Origin: Parvibaculum sp041688015
Lineage (GTDB): Bacteria > Pseudomonadota > Alphaproteobacteria > Parvibaculales > Parvibaculaceae
Direction of reading: 5' to 3'
DNA length: 64,000 nt
NCBI GenBank assembly: GCA_041688015.1
Contig: JBDNIY010000012.1
Location: forward strand, 310,001 to 374,000
The translations under genes were made by a program, and so were the position numbers. Below the pieces are notes generated by a model that ran no database searches, was not told the origin of the DNA, and saw nothing but the letters and a program-made list of their open reading frames with translations. Positions 45,982 to 54,323 of the stretch are shown piece after piece (position 1 is the stretch's first letter; each line of letters begins with the position of its first letter).

Positions 45982-47436
45982 TTAACTAGCGTGACGCAGC
46001 AATTCCGACACAACCCGCTCCAAATCCTTCAGCGATGCGCAGGTCACCGCCGTGTCACAATAGGGCTGCAAGCGCTTCATCTCGCTGTCGCCCGAATTCC
46101 ACATCGACTTGCCTTCTGGGTTGAGCCAGATCACGCGACGTGCCCGGGCGTGGATTTTTTTCAAAATGTCACCGCGCGGATCAGAATAGTTAGACCGCCC
46201 ATCACCAAGGATCAGCACAGTCGTCCGGTGATCGATGTCATCAAACGCCAATCGCTCAAAATCGACGAAAGCCTGACCATAATCCGTAGAACCACCGCCG
46301 TGCTCACGCAAGGCTCCGGTGATCGCGTCTTCAATTTTGCGCGACGATTCAAACAATTGCGTGACTTCGCCCAACTGACCAGAAAAGGCAAAGGACCGCA
46401 CGCGCGGCAACACTTCTTGAACGCTGTAAAGGAACATCAAAAGGAAACGCGCCACCTGCGCCACCGACCCCGATACATCGCAGATCGCCATGACCTTAGG
46501 TCGATCCACCTTCTTTTGTTTCCAGATCGTGTGAAACATCAACCCGTCAAATGCGACATTCGCCCTGATCGTGCGCCGCACATCAAGCTGCCCGCGTTTG
46601 TCCACCTTCTTGCGTCGTGAATATAAGGCCACAAGACGCTTGGCCATCTTGGCCACCAGCCCGCGCAAGATTTTCATGTCGCGCATATCAATATTGCCAA
46701 GCCTAACCTGCGAGAGAACCTCCTCACGCAATTGCCGCCCGGAATTAGCCGTAAAAATCTCCAATTGCTTTTCAACATAGTCGCGCACATCGCCGCGCAA
46801 TTGGTCGCGCAGCTCACGCAGCTTGTCAGCACGCCCCTGCTCGCCACCATCTTCGCGGCGTTCGATTTCATCTTGAAGCCCGTCAAGCCCCATGAATTCC
46901 ATCATGCGACGCACATACATGCCGCGCTGCGTGAAAAGCCGGATACGATTGAGTTGTGCCTCGCGCGCAGCGTCTGCCAGCGCCATTTGCAGCGCCGCCT
47001 GATCACCGCTCTCCAGCATCTCAACAAGATCAAGGCTTTGCGATTGCTCCCCCTCGCCCGTCGGCTCGACTTTGCGCTCCCCGCCGCCACCTTGCCCCGG
47101 CATACCGCCCGGCTGACCCGGTTGCCCGCCTTCGCCATCACCCTCGCCTTCGCCATCCCCGTCAGAGCCATCCTCACTCTGATCGTCGTTCGATGCCTCG
47201 CCCGGCGCTTTGGCCTTGAATTGATCAAAGGCAAAAAACCGATCAAACGTGTCGCGAAAGGCTTCTTTTTCATACTCGCTTTTGGCCAGCACCTGTGAAA
47301 GTCCGTCGCGCAACACGACGCGATCGCCGTACCCAACAATGTCAAGCACATTGCCCGCGTCAATCGATTCCGACGTCGATATCCGCACATCCGCCGCGCG
47401 CAAAGCACGAATGAAATCCCCGAGAACTTCAGTCAT
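45982..47436 (-). CDS. VWA (CoxE-like) domain protein
   Basis: A 484-residue cytoplasmic protein. Residues ~85-125 are an acidic Gly/Glu/Asp/Gln low-complexity linker; the C-terminal half is a CoxE-like von Willebrand A domain (PF05762) with the MIDAS start MAICDVSGSV, and the later LILGDGRSNYSDP. Paired with a MoxR AAA ATPase eight bases upstream. MoxR/VWA pairs act as chaperone systems inserting cofactors or maturing enzyme complexes, such as CoxD/CoxE with CO dehydrogenase; no molybdenum hydroxylase is adjacent, so the client is unknown. Confidence 0.87.
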   Translation of the reverse strand: MTEVLGDFIRALRAADVRISTSESIDAGNVLDIVGYGDRVVLRDGLSQVLAKSEYEKEAFRDTFDRFFAFDQFKAKAPGEASNDDQSEDGSDGDGEGEGDGEGGQPGQPGGMPGQGGGGERKVEPTGEGEQSQSLDLVEMLESGDQAALQMALADAAREAQLNRIRLFTQRGMYVRRMMEFMGLDGLQDEIERREDGGEQGRADKLRELRDQLRGDVRDYVEKQLEIFTANSGRQLREEVLSQVRLGNIDMRDMKILRGLVAKMAKRLVALYSRRKKVDKRGQLDVRRTIRANVAFDGLMFHTIWKQKKVDRPKVMAICDVSGSVAQVARFLLMFLYSVQEVLPRVRSFAFSGQLGEVTQLFESSRKIEDAITGALREHGGGSTDYGQAFVDFERLAFDDIDHRTTVLILGDGRSNYSDPRGDILKKIHARARRVIWLNPEGKSMWNSGDSEMKRLQPYCDTAVTCASLKDLERVVSELLRHAS

Positions 47437-47444
47437 GACACAGC

Positions 47445-48407
47445 CTAACTCGCCGCTTGCAGCGCCTTGGTCGTCAGAGCGTTGACCTCGGCTTCCACAT
47501 TGTCGATATCGTCTTGAAATTTGAGCAACACATTCAGCGTACGTCGCACCAGCTCGGCGTCAAGCTCACGCGCATGCAGCAGCACCATCGTGCGTGCCCA
47601 GTCGATGGTTTCACTCACAGCCGGTTGCTTTTTCAGGTCCATCTCGCGAAGCCCCTGCACAAAGGCAACAAGCTGCTTGCGCAAACTCTCTTCCACTTCA
47701 GGCACGCGCGAGCGGATGATCCGCTGTTCCAATGCCGTGTCAGGAAACGGAATATAGAGATGCAAGCAGCGCCGTTTCAGCGCATCGCCGATTTCACGCG
47801 TATTATTGGAGGTTAAAAACACGATCGGCGGCGTGCGCGCCTTGATCGTGCCAAGTTCAGGAATGGAGATCTGATAGTCCGACAGGATTTCCAACAGAAA
47901 GGCTTCGAACTCATCGTCAGACTTGTCCAACTCGTCGATCAACAGCACCGCACCGCCCGGCTGCCACAGCGCCTTTAGCAGCGGGCGCGGCTCCAAAAAT
48001 TCCTCGCTGAAGAATGTGTCGTCGAAATCATGCAGCCGCGCGATGGATTCTTTCAGCCCTTGCGCACCGGCCATTACGTCGCCGAGCTTTTCCTTCAGCA
48101 CCTGCGTATAGAGAAGCTGCTTACCATATTTCCATTCGTAGAGCGCCTTGGCCTCATCAAGCCCCTCATAGCACTGCAGCCGGATCAGCGGTTTGCCGAT
48201 CAGTTCCGCCGTCGCCTTGGCCAGCTCAGTCTTGCCAACGCCGGGTGGGCCTTCGACCAGCAGAGGCTTCTGCAAGCGTTCAGCCAGAAATATGGAGGTT
48301 GCGATGCTCGAATTACAGATATAGCCGCTACGTTCAAAGCCCTTTTGAATGGAGGCGATGGCATCTTCTGCCGTCTCCTCGTTCACGCTTGAAATGTCCT
48401 TGTTCAA
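47445..48407 (-). CDS. MoxR-family AAA+ ATPase (CoxD-like)
   Basis: A 320-residue ATPase with Walker A VEGPPGVGKTELAKA, Walker B VLLIDELDKSDDEF, sensor 1 IVFLTSNNTRE and the arginine region LKRRCLHLYIPFP. Begins with TTG at 48407 after GGAACGAAA; no ATG alternative lies nearby, so a non-ATG start is likely. First gene of the MoxR-VWA pair and divergent from the FadJ-like gene. Expected to remodel a client protein with its VWA partner in the cytoplasm. Confidence 0.88.
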   Translation of the reverse strand: MNKDISSVNEETAEDAIASIQKGFERSGYICNSSIATSIFLAERLQKPLLVEGPPGVGKTELAKATAELIGKPLIRLQCYEGLDEAKALYEWKYGKQLLYTQVLKEKLGDVMAGAQGLKESIARLHDFDDTFFSEEFLEPRPLLKALWQPGGAVLLIDELDKSDDEFEAFLLEILSDYQISIPELGTIKARTPPIVFLTSNNTREIGDALKRRCLHLYIPFPDTALEQRIIRSRVPEVEESLRKQLVAFVQGLREMDLKKQPAVSETIDWARTMVLLHARELDAELVRRTLNVLLKFQDDIDNVEAEVNALTTKALQAAS

Positions 48408-48544
48408 TTTCGTTCCAAAGGCGATCTCTGTCGCCCCTTCCCTGCTTTATTCAGTTTCAATTGGGCTATAGGGTAGCACACAACAAAAATCCACAAGCAG
48501 AAACGACCCGCACGTCAAATCAAAAGGGTCCAAGGGAGCGAACC

Positions 48545-50623
48545 ATGACCGCTATCAATGAAGTCGGTGATCTCACCATTGAGGGCGACGTTGCTGTCCT
48601 CACATTGAACTCGCCGCCAGTAAACGCACTGTCCGCGCCGGTGCGTAGCGCCATCGACGGCGGCATCCGTCAAGCGCTCGCCAACGACGCCGTCAAGTCC
48701 ATCGTCCTGATCTGCAAAGGCCGCACCTTCATTGCCGGTGCCGACATCACCGAATTCGGCAAAGCCCCTTCAGGCCCGAGCCTGTTTGACGCGCTCTCCC
48801 TGATCGAAAACGCCTCCAAGCCTGTCGTCGCCGCCATACATGGCACGGCACTGGGCGGTGGCCTCGAAGTGGCGCTTACCTGCCACTACCGCGTCGCCGT
48901 GCCCTCTGCCAAATGCGGCCTGCCGGAAGTCAATCTCGGCCTCCTGCCCGGCGCCGGTGGAACGCAGCGTCTGCCTCGCATCGTCGGCCCACAAAAGGCC
49001 ATGGAAATGGTCACCAGCGGCCAGCATGTTCCCGCCAAGGCTTGCCTTGAAATGGGCCTCGTCGATGAATTAACCGAAGAAGGCAAGCTGCGCGAGGGCG
49101 CGATTGCCTTTGCCAAAAAGATCGTCGCCGAAAAGCGCCCACTGAAAAAAGTCCGCGATCTCTCCGATAAGGTCGAAGCTGCCCGCGGCAAGCCTGAGAT
49201 TTTTGCCGATTTCCGCAAAGCCAATGCCCGCAAGTTCCGTGGCTTCCTGGCTCCTGAATATAACATCCAGTGCATCGAGGCAGCGGTAAACCTGCCCTTC
49301 GACGAAGGCATCAAGGTCGAACAAAAGCTCTTCCGCGAGCTCGTCACCGGCCCACAGTCAGCCGCCCAGCGCCATGTCTTCTTTGCTGAACGCCAAGTCT
49401 GGAAATTGCCGGACGTGCCCAAAGACACGCCGCAAATCCCGGTGAACACGGTGGGCATCATCGGTGCAGGCACTATGGGTGGCGGCATCGCGATGAACTT
49501 CCTCAACGCAGGCATCTCGGTCAAAATCATCGAAACGAAGCAAGAAGCCCTTGATCGCGGCCTTGGCGTCATTCGTAAGAACTACGAAAACACCGCCAAG
49601 AAAGGCCGTATCACCTCGGCCGATGTCGAAAAGCGCATGGGCATGCTCACAGGCTCGCTGGCGCTGGAAGACTTGAAAGACAGCGACCTCATCATCGAAG
49701 CCATTTTTGAAAACATGGCCGTCAAAAAAGAAGTGTTTGGCAAACTCGACCAGATCGCTAAGCCTGGTGCTATCCTTGCCACCAACACCTCGGCGTTGAA
49801 CATCGACGAAATCGCCACAGCGGTGAAGCGCCCCGAAGCGGTCATCGGCCTGCATTTCTTCTCGCCCGCCAATGTGATGAAGCTGCTGGAAGTCGTGCGT
49901 GCCGACAAGACCTCCAAACCCGTCATCGCCACCTCCATGGCCATCGCCAAAAAGATCGGCAAAATTGCCGCTCTCGTTGGTGTCTGCCCCGGCTTTGTCG
50001 GCAACCGCATCCTCGCCCAGCGTCAGCGCGAAGCGCAGAAGCTGATCATGGAAGGCGCCATGCCTTGGGACGTGGACCGCGTGCTCTATGATTTTGGCTT
50101 GCCCATGGGCCCCTTTGCCATGTCCGACCTCGCTGGTCTGGACATCGGTTGGTCCAAGGAAAACTCCAAAGGCGCGACCATCCGCGACCGTCTCTGCGAA
50201 ATGGACCGTCGCGGCCAAAAGACCAGTGCGGGTTTTTACGACTATGACGAGAACCGCAAGGCCATTCCGTCAAAGATTACGGAAGACATCATCCTTGAGT
50301 TTGCTGACAAGAAAGGCATCAATCGCCGCCAGGTCACAGATCAGGAAATCCTAGAACGCTGCATCTATCCGATGATCAACGAAGGCGCGAAAATCCTCGA
50401 AGAAGGCAAAGCCATCCGCGCTTCTGACATCGACATCGTCTGGATCAACGGCTACGGTTGGCCGGTTTATCGTGGCGGTCCGATGTTCTATGGCGATCAA
50501 GTCGGTCTCGACAAGGTCCTCGCCAAGATGAAGGAATTTCAGGCGCAAATGGGCGACGAATTCAAGCCCGCAGCCCTGCTCGAAAAACTCGTCGCTGAGG
50601 GCAAGGGTTTCAAGGATATGTAA
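48545..50623 (+). CDS. fadJ: Multifunctional beta-oxidation protein: enoyl-CoA hydratase / 3-hydroxyacyl-CoA dehydrogenase (FadJ/FadB-like)
   Basis: A 692-residue fusion. Residues 1-280 form the crotonase domain (KGRTFIAGADITEFG, GTALGGGLEVALTCHYRVA, GLPEVNLGLLPGAGGTQRL); residues ~295-590 the 3-hydroxyacyl-CoA dehydrogenase with NAD motif VGIIGAGTMGGGIAMNFLNAG and GLHFFSPANVMKLLEVV; the C-terminal repeat follows (NEGAKILEEGKAIRASDIDIVWINGYGWPVYRGGPM). It hydrates enoyl-CoA and oxidises the hydroxyacyl product. ATG 48545 follows AAGGGAGCGAACC; the frame is open far upstream, overlapping moxR antisense, without coding sense. Thiolase partner not in the window. Confidence 0.94.
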   Translation: MTAINEVGDLTIEGDVAVLTLNSPPVNALSAPVRSAIDGGIRQALANDAVKSIVLICKGRTFIAGADITEFGKAPSGPSLFDALSLIENASKPVVAAIHGTALGGGLEVALTCHYRVAVPSAKCGLPEVNLGLLPGAGGTQRLPRIVGPQKAMEMVTSGQHVPAKACLEMGLVDELTEEGKLREGAIAFAKKIVAEKRPLKKVRDLSDKVEAARGKPEIFADFRKANARKFRGFLAPEYNIQCIEAAVNLPFDEGIKVEQKLFRELVTGPQSAAQRHVFFAERQVWKLPDVPKDTPQIPVNTVGIIGAGTMGGGIAMNFLNAGISVKIIETKQEALDRGLGVIRKNYENTAKKGRITSADVEKRMGMLTGSLALEDLKDSDLIIEAIFENMAVKKEVFGKLDQIAKPGAILATNTSALNIDEIATAVKRPEAVIGLHFFSPANVMKLLEVVRADKTSKPVIATSMAIAKKIGKIAALVGVCPGFVGNRILAQRQREAQKLIMEGAMPWDVDRVLYDFGLPMGPFAMSDLAGLDIGWSKENSKGATIRDRLCEMDRRGQKTSAGFYDYDENRKAIPSKITEDIILEFADKKGINRRQVTDQEILERCIYPMINEGAKILEEGKAIRASDIDIVWINGYGWPVYRGGPMFYGDQVGLDKVLAKMKEFQAQMGDEFKPAALLEKLVAEGKGFKDM

Positions 50624-50642
50624 TCCCTATAGAGACCAATAC

Positions 50643-50676
50643 AAAAAGGCGGGAGAGGTTTCTCCCGCCTTTTTTG
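50643..50676 (+). terminator. Rho-independent terminator of the fadJ-like gene
   Basis: AAAAAGGCGGGAGA pairs with TCTCCCGCCTTTTT around GGTT; the T run is part of the stem end and continues to 50675. Confidence 0.9.
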
Positions 50677-50746
50677 TAAATTCGTTTTGCGCGAAGACCC
50701 GGTTGACCTAAGGTAAGGAAGATGAATTCTTCGAGTGGAAACCCAA

Positions 50747-51445
50747 ATGACAATCCGCCTTTATGATCTCGTCAGCGCCAATGGTCGCCCCATCAGCCCC
50801 TTTGTCTGGCGCATCAAATATGCGCTCGCGCACAAGCATCTATCATTTGAACCAGCACCGGTCGGGTTCACAGACATCCCAAAGCTCTGCGACGGTCAGT
50901 TCAAGACCGTTCCGATCATCGAAGATGGCGACACAACGGTCTGCGATAGCTGGAAAATCGTCGATTATCTCGACGCCACCTACCCCGACGCACCGGCCCT
51001 CTTTGCCTCGTCGCAAGAACGCGCCATGGTCAAGTTTTTCGAGAGCTGGTTCACCCTTGAAGTGATGAACCGCATTTTCAGTATCTGCGCGCTCGACATT
51101 TACAACCACGCACGCGCCGAAGATCAGCCCTATTTTCGACAGAGCCGTGAGGCAATGTTGCGCGGACGCACGCTTGAGCAATTCGTCGAGGCCCGCGAAT
51201 CCCGCTTACCAGAATTGAGCAACGCTTTGCGTCCCCTGCGCATGGCGCTTGGTGGCTCCCCCTTCATCGGTGGCGAAGCGCCAAACTATGCTGACTATAT
51301 CGCGCTCGGCGGCTTCCTCTGGGCGGGCGCCATCTGCACCCTCCCCTTGCTCAGCGCCGACGACAAGCTCAACGATTGGCTAAAGCGAGGCTTCGATCTT
51401 TTCGATGGCATCGGAAATGTCGAACTCAACCCACTCGCCGCATAG
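50747..51445 (+). CDS. Glutathione S-transferase family protein
   Basis: A 232-residue two-domain GST: N-terminal thioredoxin fold (TIRLYDLVSANGRPISPFVWRIKYAL; FKTVPIIEDGDTTVCDSWKIVDYLD, where VPIIEDGD..VCDS is the glutathione site) and an all-helical C-terminal domain with GGEAPNYADYIALGGFLW. The SPFVWR segment recalls LigE/LigP-type beta-etherases, which use glutathione to cleave aryl ethers, but a generic GST is safer. GTG at 50735 is a possible earlier start. Confidence 0.85.
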   Translation: MTIRLYDLVSANGRPISPFVWRIKYALAHKHLSFEPAPVGFTDIPKLCDGQFKTVPIIEDGDTTVCDSWKIVDYLDATYPDAPALFASSQERAMVKFFESWFTLEVMNRIFSICALDIYNHARAEDQPYFRQSREAMLRGRTLEQFVEARESRLPELSNALRPLRMALGGSPFIGGEAPNYADYIALGGFLWAGAICTLPLLSADDKLNDWLKRGFDLFDGIGNVELNPLAA

Positions 51446-51471
51446 CCACATCGCTCAAAAAATTTGTGTGG

Positions 51472-53772
51472 CTAGACCGCTTCGGCCCAGAACGCTGCCT
51501 CAGATTGTGTCAATGGCGAGCATACCTGCAACTGGCGCAACATATCGTTGAGATAGGCGGGTACGAGACTTCCGCTAACCTGTATCTGCGTTAATCCCGC
51601 AGGCAAGGCCACGACCGAAAATCCCGCCACCTGCCCCACATCATCGCAAATATAGCCGCCATCAGCGGCCCAGCCGCAGACAATGGAAAGCCTCCCAATG
51701 GCAACGGGCGCGGTCAACGCGACACTGGCTTGCTGAACACTCCCAGCAATGATCTCAAACCTTGCTCGGTCATCCTCATCGATGAAAGCGCGTATATAAT
51801 TGTCAGCGCTTCCGTCACTGATCTCAAACAAGGGCCGTACCGTGCCATCACCGACATGAGATAAGTCCAAGTCCACGATAATGCTGACCCCCTCATCAAG
51901 GCCCGCCGCCTTCCAACCGGAAAAAGGCTGGGTATCATTGGCAACAGCACCAACAACATCTGCATACCGCACACTATTTTCTTGTATGCCGACCGGCGGC
52001 AGAATCGGGAAAGTCGGCATGTAGCCTGCTGTGAGTAATTTAATGGAAACATTATCAATGCTCCCATCAAAATCTGCACTCGGTATAACGCCAAAATTTG
52101 CAGCAGTATCCCCAAACACCCCGTAGTTTGTAAAAGCTCCATTTCCGCTTGACGACGTAGAGGTCCAACGCGGCCGAACAATGCCCGCCGATGAGCCTGA
52201 TACGACCAAAGAGAATTTTGCGATAGCTCCCTGATCATCGGAATGAGCGGCTATATTAACGTCTGAAAAATCAAGAGACGCTGTGCTTCCGGGAGTGTGT
52301 GTTGCAACACCCGCTGCGGCCGACCAATTTTCCCCAACAATTAGACCACTCGTGTCATCAAAGTCGCCATTGACGACCTTCTCCGCGCTCTCAACAACAA
52401 CAAGCTGAACAAGTTTCGGTGCGTAGATGCGAAGCGTAGCGTCAACAGCTGCGCCATTGTTCAGGGACGCAACTTCAAGGCGGCTACACACAAAAGTCGA
52501 CGCGGCGGCAGAAACAACACCCGAGGTCGCACACCTTGCCCGGGTGCCCGTCGGCGCGATTGACGGAGATAAAGAGATCAGCGCATTCGATTGATCGTAT
52601 ATACCGGCCCTGACGCCTGAAATTCCCGCAAGAGAGCCAGCAATCAATCTGACATAGAAGTCTGCGCCCCAAGCCTGACCTGCTAAAGCAGCCGTATATG
52701 TCTGACTGTCGAAGCGCATGAGCAAGGCTTGAGCGCCGCTCTCAATTCCGAAAAGTCGAATATCGCCATAGGCCAGGCCGTCTTCCGTGCCACACCCGAG
52801 AAACAAAGACCGAGTGCCAGAAAGGTCTGTGTCTCTAGTCCAATTTGTCGGCATTGCACCCGTCGCGCTCGCCCCCGCGATAACGGTTAGAACGGGGGGG
52901 CAAGCAACGGCTTGGATCAAGTCAAACAGGATGAAATAAGCAACAGAACCCGGATCAACTGAAATTTGGAGGCTCGTATTTGTGTGCGTGATGGCAACAT
53001 TCTCAGACTTCAACCGACTATAATATGATGCCACAGACACCTTGAGGCCTTCGTTGAAATTTGTTTTCAATCGAATAACGCCAGAGTCGACCCTGCAATA
53101 TGCCGCAAAGGAATGAGCGTTAGTGTTGTCTGATTGACCCGAAATTGTGACAAGGGCAGATACGGCACTCACGGAATTGTCGATCTTAAACACCCGACCG
53201 TTGAGCCAACCCTTGTCGAGACCCGCCTGAATGAACGGATCGCTTACAGCCAAGGCCTCAAGCGCCGTTGTATCATCAACCACACCGAATAACGTGCTGG
53301 TATCACCACCACCCGCGACCATACCTACGACAGCCGCGTTGAACGCCACTGCAGTTCCCATCGCGATAAGCGCAGGCGGGGCCGCATTATAACCCGTGCA
53401 TTTATTCGTCACACCGACCGTGCCGACGACCCCGCGCTCCCCACGCGGATTACGGATTTGGTTAGTGAACGGACCGCCGATGAAAGCCCCATCTCCCGCC
53501 ATAAGGGCAAGCCTATCCGCATCAAATTTTTGGTACGCGCCGTCATCACCCTCCAGATAGTGTGGCGACGCGCGCGTGATCGTTACGCAAGTGTCAACCA
53601 GCGCCTCACTCGCGCCACTCATCGCCCGCCCATTCATGAAATCAACCGCATAGACGGATTTGGCATGGCGCCACCCATCAAAGGCCCCGCCCTTCCAGTT
53701 TGGCACTTGCCCTGCGGCCCAACTCGATGAGCCCGCTGGCGTGAAACCCGAATATTTTGACACGCCGTTCAT
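51472..53772 (-). CDS. Phage tail/head-fibre-like protein with C-terminal LamG (concanavalin-like) domain
   Basis: A 766-residue protein without signal peptide or membrane helix. The region VTITRASPHYLEGDDGAYQKF through LMAGDGAFIGGPFTNQIRNP follows the pattern (FTRAS.. ADG.. GLLIEGQRTNLL) common near the N-terminus of phage fibre proteins. The middle holds beta-rich repeats (WTRDTDLSGTRSLFLGCG, VVNGDFDDTSG). The C-terminus (about 640-766; VSIIVDLDLSHVGDGTVRPLFEISDG, then YLNDMLRQLQVCSPLTQSEA) matches phage LamG-type domains with the closing LSDAE-like helix. ATG 53772 has AAGGGAG six bases upstream; ATG 53778 abuts that SD. No other phage gene is near, so it is an orphan fibre. Confidence 0.65.
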   Translation of the reverse strand: MNGVSKYSGFTPAGSSSWAAGQVPNWKGGAFDGWRHAKSVYAVDFMNGRAMSGASEALVDTCVTITRASPHYLEGDDGAYQKFDADRLALMAGDGAFIGGPFTNQIRNPRGERGVVGTVGVTNKCTGYNAAPPALIAMGTAVAFNAAVVGMVAGGGDTSTLFGVVDDTTALEALAVSDPFIQAGLDKGWLNGRVFKIDNSVSAVSALVTISGQSDNTNAHSFAAYCRVDSGVIRLKTNFNEGLKVSVASYYSRLKSENVAITHTNTSLQISVDPGSVAYFILFDLIQAVACPPVLTVIAGASATGAMPTNWTRDTDLSGTRSLFLGCGTEDGLAYGDIRLFGIESGAQALLMRFDSQTYTAALAGQAWGADFYVRLIAGSLAGISGVRAGIYDQSNALISLSPSIAPTGTRARCATSGVVSAAASTFVCSRLEVASLNNGAAVDATLRIYAPKLVQLVVVESAEKVVNGDFDDTSGLIVGENWSAAAGVATHTPGSTASLDFSDVNIAAHSDDQGAIAKFSLVVSGSSAGIVRPRWTSTSSSGNGAFTNYGVFGDTAANFGVIPSADFDGSIDNVSIKLLTAGYMPTFPILPPVGIQENSVRYADVVGAVANDTQPFSGWKAAGLDEGVSIIVDLDLSHVGDGTVRPLFEISDGSADNYIRAFIDEDDRARFEIIAGSVQQASVALTAPVAIGRLSIVCGWAADGGYICDDVGQVAGFSVVALPAGLTQIQVSGSLVPAYLNDMLRQLQVCSPLTQSEAAFWAEAV

Positions 53773-54061
53773 GGCCATCTCCCTTGCAAATCTTCTCTCT
53801 AAAGAAAATGGGAGTGATGCGCTGAAAAAGAACTGGGGAAATCTCGACCTGCCCTATTTGACCATCGGCAATGAATTATCGGGTTTGTCCCAGATTACGG
53901 TCGGCGCTCTATCGCGGACAACGCAATTAAAGCCATCACCCGATCCAGTCTTGCCATTTTCCCGGCATAACATTTGCAAAAACTAAGTTTCATACCCCGT
54001 CCGGCCTGCGGCAGCAGCCCAATGTGCCAAACGGGAACGCAACCGTTTCGAGGAGGGACAC

Positions 54062-54229
54062 ATGATCTGCCGACTGCTTAACCGCCGATACATCTCCATT
54101 GTCGCCATCGCGCTCTTTCTGACGATTGGCACTGGCGCTTATTTCATTCCGACAACACCCGCCTATGCCTGCTCCAGCGAAGGCTCACCGGTTGGTAATT
54201 TCTTTGGCTGGCTGGGTCACTGGCGCTGA
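54062..54229 (+). CDS. Small secreted or membrane protein, 55 residues
   Basis: A short ORF with a near-ideal ribosome binding site (GAGGAGGGACAC before the ATG). It encodes a basic start (MICRLLNRRYI), a hydrophobic segment (SIVAIALFLTIGTGAYFI), a possible signal-peptidase site after TPAYA, and a 17-residue tail beginning CSSEGSPVGNFFG and ending HWR. A terminator follows 35 bases later. Family not recognised. The SD, signal-like helix and terminator together make it a likely real gene. Confidence 0.65.
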   Translation: MICRLLNRRYISIVAIALFLTIGTGAYFIPTTPAYACSSEGSPVGNFFGWLGHWR

Positions 54230-54263
54230 CCGGTTAGACCAAACGACCCATCTGAAATACGAA

Positions 54264-54290
54264 AAAGGCGCGGAGAACATCCGCGCCTTT
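54264..54290. terminator. Hairpin terminator after the 55-residue ORF
   Basis: AAAGGCGCGGA (54264-54274) pairs with TCCGCGCCTTT (54280-54290). Flanking A and T runs on both sides suit both the plus-strand mini-gene and the minus-strand transglycosylase gene. Confidence 0.75.
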
Positions 54291-54323
54291 CTGCATTTCC
54301 CAGACTTTCAACATTTTCGGATT

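Noticed and set aside
48014..48544. Upstream extension of the fadJ-like reading frame
   Set aside because: It overlaps the 5' part of the MoxR gene on the other strand; the crotonase domain starts at the SD-preceded ATG at 48545.
49358..50218. Minus-strand open frame inside the fadJ-like gene
   Set aside because: Mirror of a conserved dehydrogenase domain; low-complexity His/Asp-rich translation without family similarity.
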